A stretch of DNA of 64,000 bases from Piromyces finnis (Eukaryota > Neocallimastigomycota > Neocallimastigomycetes > Neocallimastigales > Neocallimastigaceae): the NCBI GenBank assembly GCA_002104945.1, contig MCFH01000042.1, forward strand, positions 186,001 to 250,000, given 5' to 3'. The notes under the pieces are model-generated. The model ran no database searches. It was not told the origin of the DNA and worked only from the letters and a program-made list of their open reading frames with translations. A program made the translations under genes and the position numbers. Below, in pieces: positions 20,743-30,605 of this stretch (positions are counted from its first letter, which is position 1; each line of letters begins with the position of its first letter).

Positions 20743-21690
20743 TGTAGTAATTATATTGTAATGTATATAATAAATAGTACAATATAATTACTTATTGATA
20801 ACTCAATATTAGAATTTAATATTAAATTATATGTATATAGAAAGAAAAAAATAATGAAAAAATTAAATATAGAATTAAGATTAGAACTTAGCGAGTTTAT
20901 TATAAGGATTTATAATAAACAACAAAAACACAAATGGGAAGGAGGATAAGAGTGAGATGTATTAAAATTATGTTTTAATAATATGTTTTTTTATTAAAAT
21001 AGAATTATTTGTTATTTATTATAATTAATTTTTCTTATAATAATAACTCTTGAATTTCTAAAGAATTTCAAGAGTGTCTTATTTATATTTTTATTAGAAA
21101 TTAAGGTTAAATAAATGGGTTCTAATCTTAACAAATTAAATGTTTAGGAAAAGACTAGAAGAAAAACCTAAACAAGTTTTCGACCAATATTCTAATCATA
21201 TTAGTCATCGTGTAAATTTTAAGTAAAACCAATTATAATAATCGGGAAAACCTTAAAATACCGATTTCCTAAAGTAAATCCGTGTTTAGATATAATATGT
21301 AAATTAATTAGTAATACACAATTAAATTACAGGATTCTTATATATAAATATTATTTAAAAATCAAATGTATAAAATATTATTTAACTAAATAAATTAAAT
21401 AAATAAATTAAGTGCATAAAATATTATTTAACTAAATAAATTAAATAAGTAAATTAAGTGCATAAAATATTATTTAACTAAATAAATTAAATAAGTAAAT
21501 TAAGTGCATAAAATATTATTTAACTAAATAAATTAAATAAATAAATTAAGTGCATAAAATATTATTTAACTAAATAAATTAAATAAATAAATTAAGTGTA
21601 TAAAATATTATGTAACTAAATAAATAAATAAATTATTAAACTAATAAGAAATATTAATTATTTAGATTGAAATAATTATTATTTCTTACA
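20743..21690 (-). repeat. 5' LTR of E
   Basis: 948 bp, TGTAGT...CTTACA on the plus strand. Same hairpin domain (21040-21260); five 45-bp units (about 21367-21600) against three in the other LTR. Confidence 0.87.
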
Positions 21691-21693
21691 CAT

Positions 21694-22254
21694 TGATACG
21701 TGATAAAATTATATAGTTAAAAATATTAAATTTATATAGTTATTTTTAAGGGTTAGCAATTATTTAAGAAAAATAATAATTTAATCTATTATTGAATAAC
21801 CAATAAAATATTATAAAAATTTTATATAAAAATAACAAAAATTCACTTTTATTAAGAAAGGAGAGTTCTTTGATAAATATAATTAATTATTGAGAATTTT
21901 TATATCTGTTTTAACTAAAAATATTTTTTATATTAAATATATAAATGTACTTAAAATTATTTTTATTAATAAAATAAAAGAGAAAGTTACAAATAAGATT
22001 TTTTTTATGTTTAATCCTTTTTTTTTCTTATATTCAAATACTTTGTGTATAAATTGTTAAAAATAATAAAAGTAAAAGCAAAATAATTAATAACACTAAA
22101 AAATAATTATTAGTTATAATATAAATAAATATACAAATAATCATTTTTTTTATTCTTTTATTAGAATATATTATTTTGTATAAATCCCTTTTGTTCGACT
22201 CCTGGAAATAAAATAAATAATTAAATTTATGGTATTATTAAATAATACGTACCA
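21694..22254 (+). repeat. 5' LTR of D
   Basis: 561 bp starting TGATACGTG and ending AATACGTACCA; matches 28986-29545. Confidence 0.92.
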
Positions 22255-22262
22255 TAAATTTT

Positions 22263-22278
22263 TGGTGGAGAATCCGGG
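22263..22278 (+). other. Primer-binding site of D (different tRNA)
   Basis: TGGTGGAGAATCCGGG, 8 nt after the LTR. It predicts a tRNA ending CCCGGATTCTCCA-CCA, so an acceptor starting GGAGAAT. This resembles eukaryotic tRNA-Ser starts, but no such gene is in the window. Confidence 0.8.
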
Positions 22279-22414
22279 CGAGCAAAACAAAATAATATGA
22301 AAAACAATAAAAGATAATAATAATATTTAGAAGAACTTATATATATATATATATAAAAAAAAAAAAAAAAAAAAAGGAAATATAAATATATAAATAATAA
22401 ATAAATAAAAAAAA

Positions 22415-23665
22415 ATGATGGATGCATCAAAATTACAAAGGGCTATCCCACAGTTAAATGAATATGGAAAGGATGTGGATAGTTGGATGGAAGAATTTTC
22501 TCGGATAATGGAAATCTATGACATAACTGAGCCTAGAAGAATTTTTATATGGGCTAAGGAGGCTGTTGACTGTGATATTAAAGAAGTATTAAATTCTTTA
22601 GTAAAAAGGAGAAACAACGAAATGCATTACCCAAAATTCAAAGAAATCCAAGTAGCCATAGAAGAGTACTTAGAGATAACTCCTAATGAAAAATGTTCTA
22701 ACCTAAAACTTCTGAAAATTAGGGATAATGAAACAATAAAAAATTTCAACTATAGATATTTAAAATTATACCATCATTTAGATCATGATTATATGAGGTT
22801 GATATCTGTAGAAGATTATTTAAATGCTATTAAAACGAGAGTATATCCACACTCTCAGGTTATTATTTCAGAATGTGAAACATTAACAGAAGCTTTTAAA
22901 GTGGCTGAAAGAGCTGAAAAGGCCGAGAAGAAAACAATGAATAATAGTTATATTAACACTAATAATAATGCTAATACTGCTAACATAAACATGTTAACCC
23001 AAAACTATGGATATTCCTCTCTTTTGAATCATCCAATATATAGTACCCTTACTAATCATAGCTACCCAGATGATTATCCTAATATGAATTATGGAAGAAA
23101 TTATAAGAATATGGATATGTACGATCAACCTAGAAATTTTTACAATAATCATAATAATTATAATAATCACTTAGGGTATAGTAATTACAACACTTATGAA
23201 AATAGTCCTAACCTCAATAATAGTGGCAATCCTAGAAACAATAATCGATTCGGAAATATTAACAAAATAGGATATATTAAAAACGCTAATAATTTTAATC
23301 AAACCAAATTTAGTAATTTTCGCAATTTCAATAATAATAACTCTAATAATGGAAATATTGAATTTAATAAAGATGAAAATGGAAATATTAATGCAGATAA
23401 TCACCAAGGATATAATAATAATATTAATTATAATAGAAATAATACTATTAGTGGAGGGTATAATTCTAACCCTGGCTTACAAAACAATACTTATGGTAAT
23501 AAGCTTAGGGCCATTCAGTGCTATAGATGTAAACAGCATGGTCACAAAGCCAGTGTCTGTCCATATTCTATGGAACAGATTAGGATGTTTCAAAACGGTA
23601 CTAATAATAAAGAAGTAAATAATAAAGATGGAATTAACAATGTTAAGCATTTAAACTCCAATTAG
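22415..23665 (+). CDS. gag: Gag of element D
   Basis: 416 residues; two ATGs in a row (22415, 22418). The Gag core covers about 1-160 with the motif IKNFNYRYLKLYHHL, shared with the A and BC Gags. A long Asn/Tyr-rich stretch follows (about 170-360), then a CCHC knuckle CYRCKQHGHKASVC and a short tail ending KHLNSN. The last codons encode HLN through the slippery heptamer TTTAAAC, as HLN does in A and BC. The A-rich leader (about 22284-22414) contains a long A-run. Confidence 0.95.
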   Translation: MMDASKLQRAIPQLNEYGKDVDSWMEEFSRIMEIYDITEPRRIFIWAKEAVDCDIKEVLNSLVKRRNNEMHYPKFKEIQVAIEEYLEITPNEKCSNLKLLKIRDNETIKNFNYRYLKLYHHLDHDYMRLISVEDYLNAIKTRVYPHSQVIISECETLTEAFKVAERAEKAEKKTMNNSYINTNNNANTANINMLTQNYGYSSLLNHPIYSTLTNHSYPDDYPNMNYGRNYKNMDMYDQPRNFYNNHNNYNNHLGYSNYNTYENSPNLNNSGNPRNNNRFGNINKIGYIKNANNFNQTKFSNFRNFNNNNSNNGNIEFNKDENGNINADNHQGYNNNINYNRNNTISGGYNSNPGLQNNTYGNKLRAIQCYRCKQHGHKASVCPYSMEQIRMFQNGTNNKEVNNKDGINNVKHLNSN

Positions 23666-26600
23666 GGAGAAGGATAACTCCCAATAATCAAACCGTCATT
23701 AATGGAAAATATAATGAAAATAAAGATAATAAAAATATAAATTTATTCAATTATTCAAATAATAAAAATCCACTTTATAATAATGATAATATACAGTATT
23801 CTAATAATCAATATGAAAATAATACTAATTATGCTCAAAAAGAGATTAATTTAAATAATAAGAATACTACTTCTTACGGAACTAGTTTTAATTATTCCAA
23901 CAATGAAAAGTATAAAGCTGAAAATAATAATGGGATGAATACTGATTATTCTATGAATGTATCAAACCAGAATGGAATTAGTGATATGTACCCTGAAATT
24001 GTTGCTGTTGCTACTAGAAAGAATAAGAATAATGATAAGAAAACATTTACCCCATATAAAGTACCACCGGGTAAATTAAAAGATAATCCTGTACCAATAT
24101 CTACCGCGGCAATGAATCACAATAAAACTGATATAAATGATGACGACGAAGTAGTCCCACTTACAAGCGAGATAGATATGGAGATGAATGAACCAGTAAA
24201 TATTAATAACCCTAAAGTAAATAATACTGATAATCATGAAGATCAACTTAATAATGAAAAGGATAAGAGCAGTAGTGATGAGCAAGGTGAACCAACAAAG
24301 AAAAGTAATCCTACTGTCAAATCAGGAAAAAGAATACATGCTGATAAAATTAGTGAAAATAACTCTAACTATATTGATGATGAAATTGGAAATAAATTGA
24401 GGAAAGATAATATTACAACATTTGATAATAGTTATAAAACAAAACCAACCAATCCTAAGAGGAAAAATTCCTATAATGACACTACTGATGATGACGCTCA
24501 ATCTGATAAGAAAAGGAAAACAGAAAAATTGCAGTTTCTTGATTTGTCATTTATTAATCAACCTAATATAACAAATGCAAAGAAGAAAAATAAGTTAGAT
24601 AGAATAAACGAACTTTCAAATCTAGTTAGTGAAATTAATGAAGATAATAATAAAACAGATGAATCATTGACTAAAAATGAAAAGCATATTAAAATACTTG
24701 AAAAGTTGGAAAACATGTACATTGAAGATTTGATTCGGGATATTGTATCAACGGAAGTCAAAACTAAGTTAGTAAATTTGCTAGACTGGTTCCCTAAATT
24801 TAGAAGTGAATTTATAAAATCTTTAAAGTTAACTTCATTTAAAAACCCAGCATTAAATGTTATGTCACTTTTTAGTAGAAATAAAATTATTAAAGTACCT
24901 GGTGAAGTTGAAAATAATAATGCTGAAATTTTCTTGGATACCTGCTCTAGTGTTAATTTAATTACTAAATCAGCATTAAAGAAATTTCAAATCAACAAAC
25001 CTTGTATTGGTACAATTACTGAAACTTTTCTACAAGCCTTCTCTAATAATAATTCAAATTCTAGTATTTATGAATTAAGTATAAAAATCGGTGATCTTAC
25101 CTTTTCTGAATATTTTAGACTAGTAGACAAAGATGACATTTTTGATATACTAATTGGGGTTGATTCTTTAAAAAGAAATCGATTTGTTATTAACTTAGTG
25201 GATGATACTTTATATTTTATGGATTTAAGTAATAATCCAATTAAACTTACCAATTTGTGCTACGATATTAATATATACAATAATGGAAATGACAATAATC
25301 AAACTGAAGTTAATGATGATAAAGAACAGAATAATACTGATAATGTTAAGCACACTAATTTTGATGATTATTACCTTTCAACTTATGGGATATTACCAGC
25401 ATTAATTACAGTCACTAGTGAATCAACTACTAATAATCAAGGTTTAGATATAAAATTGAATAATTTAGAAATTAAAAGAAACATAATAAATAATATTATT
25501 ACTGTATTACCTTTGGATATTCAAAACAAGATGAAGGATGTCTTTAACAACTTTATGGAGGTAATAGCCATTAAAACAGATGATTTAGGTAAGACTAAAT
25601 TACTTCCTCATCATATTGACTTGCTACCAAATACTAAACCGATTAAACAGAGAGCCTATAGATTACCGAAAGTTAAAGCTGATGCTCTAAAGGTAGAACT
25701 TACTAAGCTCATAGAGAATGGTCTTATTGAACCATCCCATTCACCTTGGTCTTCACCTGTAGTTTTGGTTCCGAAAAAGAATAACCAAGTAAGAATGTGT
25801 GTAGATTACCGAATGTTGAATAATTTTACAATTAAAGACTCCTATGCTCTCCCCCTTATAGACGACATTCTGTATTATGTAGGTAATAATGCCGCAGTTT
25901 TAAGTACTATTGATTTGTTCTCAGGATACCATCAGATTCCAATGCATCCTGATGATAAAGATAAAACTTGTTTTACCACTATTTTTGGTAATTATAATTT
26001 TGTTGTTATGCCCTTCGGTTTGTGTAATGCACCTGCGACTTTCCAAAGGGAAATGAACAGAATATTTTTTGATTTAATTGGAAAGTCTGTGTTCGTTTAT
26101 ATTGATGATTTAGTTATTTTTTCTAATTCTCTAGAACAACATGTCACTGACTTAGCTTCTGTATTTCAAATTCTAAAAGATAATGGTTTGAAAATAAATA
26201 TTGATAAATGTAATTTCTTTAAGCAAGAAGTTGAATTATTAGGTCATCTACTTTCTGTTGATGGTTTAAAACCTTTGGACTCGAAAATAAATGTTATATT
26301 AAATTGGATTCCACCTAAAAACATTAAACAACTTCGTTCCTTTTTAGGTGCAGTTGGGTATTACCGTAAGTTTATTTCTAACTTTGCACAAGTAGCTCAA
26401 CCACTATACGAGCTCACTAAAAAAGGTATTCCTTACGAATGGTCCGATTCTTGTTCTAATTCTTTTGAAAATTTAAAATTAAAGTTAGCTTCGGCTCCAA
26501 TTCTTTCTCCGCCTGATTTTAGCAAACCCTTTATTATAAGAACGGATGCTTCTAGAAGTGGTATCGGTGGTGTTTTAATACAATTGGACAAAGATAAATT

Positions 26601-28356
26601 TGAGAAACCATTATACTACCAGAGTCGTACCCTATCTGATACTGAAAGACATTATAGTATTACTGAACTTGAGGGAACTGCCGCCTATTATTGTGTTATG
26701 AAATTTAAATCATTTATTACAGGTAATAATTTTGATACTTTATTAATTACAGATCACAAACCTTTAGTCAGCATTTTCAAAAATAAGGAACCAACAACAA
26801 GCCGCCACATAAAATGGATTACTGAATTTAGTGCATTAAGGGTGATTGTTCAATTTGAGGAGGGGAAGAAGAATGTTCTAGCAGACGCTTTATCTAGAAT
26901 GGAGAGTTCTCAAACCCCTGTAATTATTAATAATGATGAAAAAAAAAATAGTAAAATTAATATTTCTGAATTTAATAATGCTAATGATTATTCTAATGAA
27001 GTTGGAAATAAAAATAAAATAGTTACTACAAAAAGTAAAATAAAAAAGAAAGTTAGATTTGATGACGATATTATAAATGTTAGTAAAAATGTTGATATTA
27101 GTAAAGAAATAGCAAACGTGATAGTTGAAAATAAAGACGTAAATGGAGATATTCGTGTAGGTGATAGTAATGAACAAAGAGTAATGTTAAATAATTTTTT
27201 CAATGGCTTTATAAAAAAAAGAATTATTTTAATTGATGGAATAGAATATTATAAACATGGAGATAATTTTAGGAAAATAATTACTGATAATAATGAGAAA
27301 ATCCGATTAATAGCTCAAGCTCATGCAATAGGACATGAAGGTATTTATAAAACATATCATAGGTTATGTAGAGATTATTATTGGAAAGGAATGTCTAAAG
27401 ATATAAAATTATTCATCAAAGGTTGCCATAAATGTCAAACATGTAAAGTGCAACCATTAAATAAATATCCTGAAAATATTGCTACTCCACCAGAACTTCC
27501 TTTTACTCGTGTTAGTTTGGACTTAATAGGACCTTTAAATACCACTAAAAGAGGCTCAAGGTATATTATTGCTTTAGTGGACTATATGACTAAATGGGTA
27601 GAGGCTTCCCCATTAATAAAAACTGAATCTGAAGATGTGATAAGATTTTTAACGGAAGTGTTTTGTAGGCATGGTATTCCAGAAGTCTTGGTTACAGATA
27701 ATGGACCACAATTTAGTTCAGATAGAACTAAAGCATTCCTAGATCTTAATGATGTGTTTGTACAATATATTACAACTTACCATCCTGCTTCAAATGGACA
27801 AATTGAAAACAGAAATAAAGAAATTTCAAAATATTTAAGAGTGTTAGGAAAAAATAATGAAGAATGGGACGATATATTACCTAGCGCTTTATGGGCACTT
27901 CGAACTGCTAAAAATGAAGTAACAAAATTTAGTAGTTTTGAATTATTATATGGTCGCAGAGATATGCAACCATTTGAATTATCAATAAATTTAGATAAAA
28001 AAGGACCTGAAGAAACAGATGATGAATACTACCTTAGAAAATTTATTACTCACCATAACTGGATTCAGGAAGCAATAAACAATATTGAGACTGCAAATGA
28101 GGTTTGGAGGGATAGAAGAAAACAAATAAGGAGATTAAGAAGTGAATTTAAACCCGGAGACCTTGTTTTGATAAAACACTTCAATCGTCGAAAATTGGAC
28201 CCGTACTTTATTGGACCTTTAAAAATTATTAAACGACAATTCAACACTGTGACGGTATGTGACCCACAGACAGGGGAAATAGCCGAACGCAATATTCACC
28301 TTAAAAATATAATTCCGTATTATACCTCTTATGTAGGATATGTAAATGAAGAATGA
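23647..28356 (+). CDS. pol: Pol of element D (PR-RT-RNase H-IN)
   Basis: Open from 23647, overlapping gag by 19 nt in the -1 frame; the first ATG at 23935 gives 1473 residues. Numbered from that ATG: Asn/Lys/Asp-rich linker 1-320; protease D-T-C at 335-337; RT with YIDD near 723; RNase H with RTDASRSG, TDHKPL and ADALSR; a low-complexity insert before the integrase; zinc motif ending CHKC; DDE in LDLIGPL, VTDNGPQF and NGQIENRN; C-terminal GPL motif. No internal stop. Frameshifting, not the ATG, is the likely entry, because the open frame extends to the slippery site. Confidence 0.96.
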   Translation, partial: AFKLQLGRRITPNNQTVINGKYNENKDNKNINLFNYSNNKNPLYNNDNIQYSNNQYENNTNYAQKEINLNNKNTTSYGTSFNYSNNEKYKAENNNGMNTDYSMNVSNQNGISDMYPEIVAVATRKNKNNDKKTFTPYKVPPGKLKDNPVPISTAAMNHNKTDINDDDEVVPLTSEIDMEMNEPVNINNPKVNNTDNHEDQLNNEKDKSSSDEQGEPTKKSNPTVKSGKRIHADKISENNSNYIDDEIGNKLRKDNITTFDNSYKTKPTNPKRKNSYNDTTDDDAQSDKKRKTEKLQFLDLSFINQPNITNAKKKNKLDRINELSNLVSEINEDNNKTDESLTKNEKHIKILEKLENMYIEDLIRDIVSTEVKTKLVNLLDWFPKFRSEFIKSLKLTSFKNPALNVMSLFSRNKIIKVPGEVENNNAEIFLDTCSSVNLITKSALKKFQINKPCIGTITETFLQAFSNNNSNSSIYELSIKIGDLTFSEYFRLVDKDDIFDILIGVDSLKRNRFVINLVDDTLYFMDLSNNPIKLTNLCYDINIYNNGNDNNQTEVNDDKEQNNTDNVKHTNFDDYYLSTYGILPALITVTSESTTNNQGLDIKLNNLEIKRNIINNIITVLPLDIQNKMKDVFNNFMEVIAIKTDDLGKTKLLPHHIDLLPNTKPIKQRAYRLPKVKADALKVELTKLIENGLIEPSHSPWSSPVVLVPKKNNQVRMCVDYRMLNNFTIKDSYALPLIDDILYYVGNNAAVLSTIDLFSGYHQIPMHPDDKDKTCFTTIFGNYNFVVMPFGLCNAPATFQREMNRIFFDLIGKSVFVYIDDLVIFSNSLEQHVTDLASVFQILKDNGLKINIDKCNFFKQEVELLGHLLSVDGLKPLDSKINVILNWIPPKNIKQLRSFLGAVGYYRKFISNFAQVAQPLYELTKKGIPYEWSDSCSNSFENLKLKLASAPILSPPDFSKPFIIRTDASRSGIGGVLIQLDKDKFEKPLYYQSRTLSDTERHYSITELEGTAAYYCVMKFKSFITGNNFDTLLITDHKPLVSIFKNKEPTTSRHIKWITEFSALRVIVQFEEGKKNVLADALSRMESSQTPVIINNDEKKNSKINISEFNNANDYSNEVGNKNKIVTTKSKIKKKVRFDDDIINVSKNVDISKEIANVIVENKDVNGDIRVGDSNEQRVMLNNFFNGFIKKRIILIDGIEYYKHGDNFRKIITDNNEKIRLIAQAHAIGHEGIYKTYHRLCRDYYWKGMSKDIKLFIKGCHKCQTCKVQPLNKYPENIATPPELPFTRVSLDLIGPLNTTKRGSRYIIALVDYMTKWVEASPLIKTESEDVIRFLTEVFCRHGIPEVLVTDNGPQFSSDRTKAFLDLNDVFVQYITTYHPASNGQIENRNKEISKYLRVLGKNNEEWDDILPSALWALRTAKNEVTKFSSFELLYGRRDMQPFELSINLDKKGPEETDDEYYLRKFITHHNWIQEAINNIETANEVWRDRRKQIRRLRSEFKPGDLVLIKHFNRRKLDPYFIGPLKIIKRQFNTVTVCDPQTGEIAERNIHLKNIIPYYTSYVGYVNEE
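23650..23682 (+). promoter_or_regulatory. -1 ribosomal frameshift signal of D
   Basis: T TTA AAC (23650-23656) in the gag frame, 8-nt spacer, hairpin GGGAG (23665-23669), 8-nt loop, CTCCC (23678-23682). The gag stop TAG (23663-23665) touches the hairpin. Slipping back one base enters the pol frame, open from 23647. UUUAAAC is a well-known efficient -1 heptamer. Confidence 0.85.
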
Positions 28357-28469
28357 AAAGTGAAATTTTAAGGAAGGTAAAAAAAAAAAAAAAAAAAAAA
28401 AAAAATTAAATTTCAAAATCTAAATTTCAAAAAAAAAAAAAATAAATAAAATAAAATAAAATAAAATAA

Positions 28470-28520
<51 letters not shown>

Positions 28521-28851
28521 AATAAATAAATAAATAATAAATGATAATAAATAATACTAATAAATGATAGTAGTAATCATAATAAATAAACAATATTACA
28601 AATATATATAAAAATTTAATACTTACAAAAATAATTTAAAAGAATTTCAGTTGATGGAAAAATACATTTCAATTAATAGTAATTGTGAAATTTCAAAATT
28701 TCAAAATTTCAAAATTCAAATTGTAAATTTGATCAAATAATAATTAATAATTTTAATATAATAATTATAAATAATAATTATAATAATAATTTTTATTTAG
28801 TATATATATATAAAAAAAAAAAAAAAAAAAAATTTAAATTTCGAAATCTAA

Positions 28852-28888
<37 letters not shown>

Positions 28889-28985
28889 TAATAATGATAA
28901 TACTAAAATTTTCCTTTGTTTTATCGTATATCAATGCTTGCCATAAGACTTCAGGAGACGAAGTTTAATTTCGGCGGAGGCATCT
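28357..28985 (+). other. 3' untranslated region and polypurine tract of D
   Basis: Low-complexity DNA with long A-runs, (ATA)n and (AATA)n arrays near 28470-28545 and short TTTCAAAA repeats near 28690. It ends with GGCGGAGGCATCT just before the 3' LTR, the probable polypurine tract. Confidence 0.75.
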
Positions 28986-29545
28986 TGATACGTGATAAAA
29001 TTATATAGTTAAAAATATTAAATTTATATAGTTATTTTTAAGGGTTAGCAATTATTTAAGAAAAATAATAATTTAATCTATTATTGAATAACCAATAAAA
29101 TATTATAAAAATTTTATATAAAAATAACAAAAATTCACTTTTATTAAGAAAGGAGAGTTCTTTGATAAATATAATTAATTATTGAGAATTTTTATATCTG
29201 TTTTAACTAAAAATATTTTTTATATTAAATATATAAATGTACTTAAAATTATTTTTATTAATAAAATAAAAGAGAAAGTTACAAATAAGATTTTTTTTAT
29301 GTTTAATCCTTTTTTTTTCTTATATTCAAATACTTTGTGTATAAATTGTTAAAAATAATAAAAGTAAAAGCAAAATAATTAATAACACTAAAAAATAATT
29401 ATTAGTTATAATATAAATAAATATACAAATAATCATTTTTTTATTCTTTTATTAGAATATATTATTTTGTATAAATCCCTTTTGTTCGACTCCTGGAAAT
29501 AAAATAAATAATTAAATTTATGGTATTATTAAATAATACGTACCA
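28986..29545 (+). repeat. 3' LTR of D
   Basis: 560 bp, near-identical to 21694-22254. Confidence 0.92.
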
Positions 29546-29549
29546 TCAT

Positions 29550-30485
29550 TACATAAAATAATTTTGTAAAATATTCTAAAGTTCAGGTTTGTATACAACA
29601 CTAAACTAACAATTAAACTAATTATTTTTAATAATAATTTTTATTTATTTATTTATTTATTTTTAAAACTATACTAACTAAACAACCGTTGATTACTTTA
29701 CCGTGAAGGATATTTTACCAGAGCCCTCACTAGGTAATCAATTTATATTTATTTAAAACTAAAATTATTAATCTAAACTATAAACTAATTATAAACTAAT
29801 GTTAATTTATCTAAACAAAATTAACCTATACGATTTTCCAACTATCGTTTCAATAGTTGAAAAATTTTCTTTATTTATACTTTTTAAATAAATTGAATAA
29901 ATTCTAATATACATGTTTTAATATTATAATTTTACATTGTTTACATTTATACATTTATTAAAAGAAATTATTTGTATTAAACTATTTAAATTCAATTTAT
30001 TTACTAAAGAATTTTCTAAACTTAAAATAAAGTTTTGATTTATTTACTATATGGTTGATTATATTTCAAACATATATTTAATTTATTTATTTCTAATTTT
30101 GAGGCTTAGTTTAAAAAAAAATTTTTTCTTATCTAAAATATTTATTGGTTAAAAATTATTTAATTTAAAATTTTATTTTATCATCAAAAACTTTATCTTA
30201 TCATAAAATTATATTTTACATAAATTTATGTTAATGTATTGTGATATAAATTTTTGTAATTAAAAAATAAAATTTACGGTACATTAATTTAATACATTAT
30301 ACATTATTTTAAATACGTATTAAATACATTATTCTATTAATACAATATTTTACAAATTTATTATTAAATTATTCCAAAAAATTTATTCAAAAATTTTATA
30401 ATAAGTTTTACTAAATATTAATTTATTATTTAATAATTAATAATTAATTATTAAATAATCTAAAGATATATATTATATCTTTACA
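29550..30485. other. Right part of Z', probable LTR
   Basis: AT-rich, no coding. TGTAAAATATT at 29565 repeats the Z' left start. Inverted repeats seen: TTGATTAC/GTAATCAA near 29688-29739, CAACTAT/ATAGTTG near 29840-29860, and the terminal hairpin 30462-30482 before TTTACA. Confidence 0.5.
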
Positions 30486-30490
30486 ACTAC

Positions 30491-30605
30491 CCTCTTCGAC
30501 TTGTCTCTTGAATACATTTATTACACCATCATCACTAGTTAATTCGGGAGGAGAAGCATTTATTTTTTGACTGGGAGTGCTTCTTCTCCCAGTTAGTGAT
30601 TTAAA
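30491..30605 (-). pseudogene. 5' end of BC pol plus its -1 frameshift signal
   Basis: Minus strand: slippery T TTA AAT (30605-30599), 6-nt spacer ending in the gag stop (30595-30593), then a perfect 7-bp hairpin CTGGGAG/CTCCCAG (30592-30571). The -1 frame is open to the TSD at 30490 and continues in phase at 4083. Confidence 0.8.

Larger units (their letters stand above)
15533..21690 (-). mobile_element. Element E: self-primed Ty3/Gypsy element (Tf1-like)
   Basis: 6158 bp with LTRs at 15533-16389 and 20743-21690 that differ mainly by two copies of a 45-bp repeat. Order on the minus strand: LTR, PBS complementary to its own LTR, gag-protease, pol, polypurine tract AAAAGGGGCA, LTR. There is no clean TSD; only CAT is shared by the left flank (15530-15532) and the right (21691-21693), where D begins at once. 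Confidence 0.88.
21694..29545 (+). mobile_element. Element D: full-length, apparently intact Ty3/Gypsy element
   Basis: 7852 bp with LTRs of 561 and 560 bp (TGATACGTG...ACGTACCA) that differ by one T in a T-run as far as seen. gag and pol are both open and linked by a -1 frameshift signal. The flanks are ACAT (21690-21693) and TCAT (29546-29549), an imperfect 4-bp duplication. It directly abuts element E. Best candidate for an active copy in the window. Confidence 0.92.
4089..30485. mobile_element. Element Z': LTR-type insertion in BC pol, itself filled with insertions
   Basis: Begins TGTAAAATATT at 4089 and ends ATATCTTTACA at 30485, with the 5-bp duplication ACTAC on both sides. The parts belonging to Z' are 4089-5136, about 14879-15532 and about 29550-30485; all are AT-rich and show no coding. 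A second TGTAAAATATT at 29565 suggests a right LTR of about 921 bp. The right end has the hairpin AAAGATATA/TATATCTTT (30462-30482), like insert Z at 34-35 kb. It could be a non-autonomous element; its internal organisation is not resolved. Confidence 0.65.

Noticed and set aside
22227-22430. Minus-strand frame over the D leader
   Set aside because: Made of poly-F/Y/I from homopolymers opposite the leader of D.
28470-28545. (ATA)n/(AATA)n array as a replication origin or centromere signal
   Set aside because: Simple microsatellite in the 3' region of D; nothing supports an origin.
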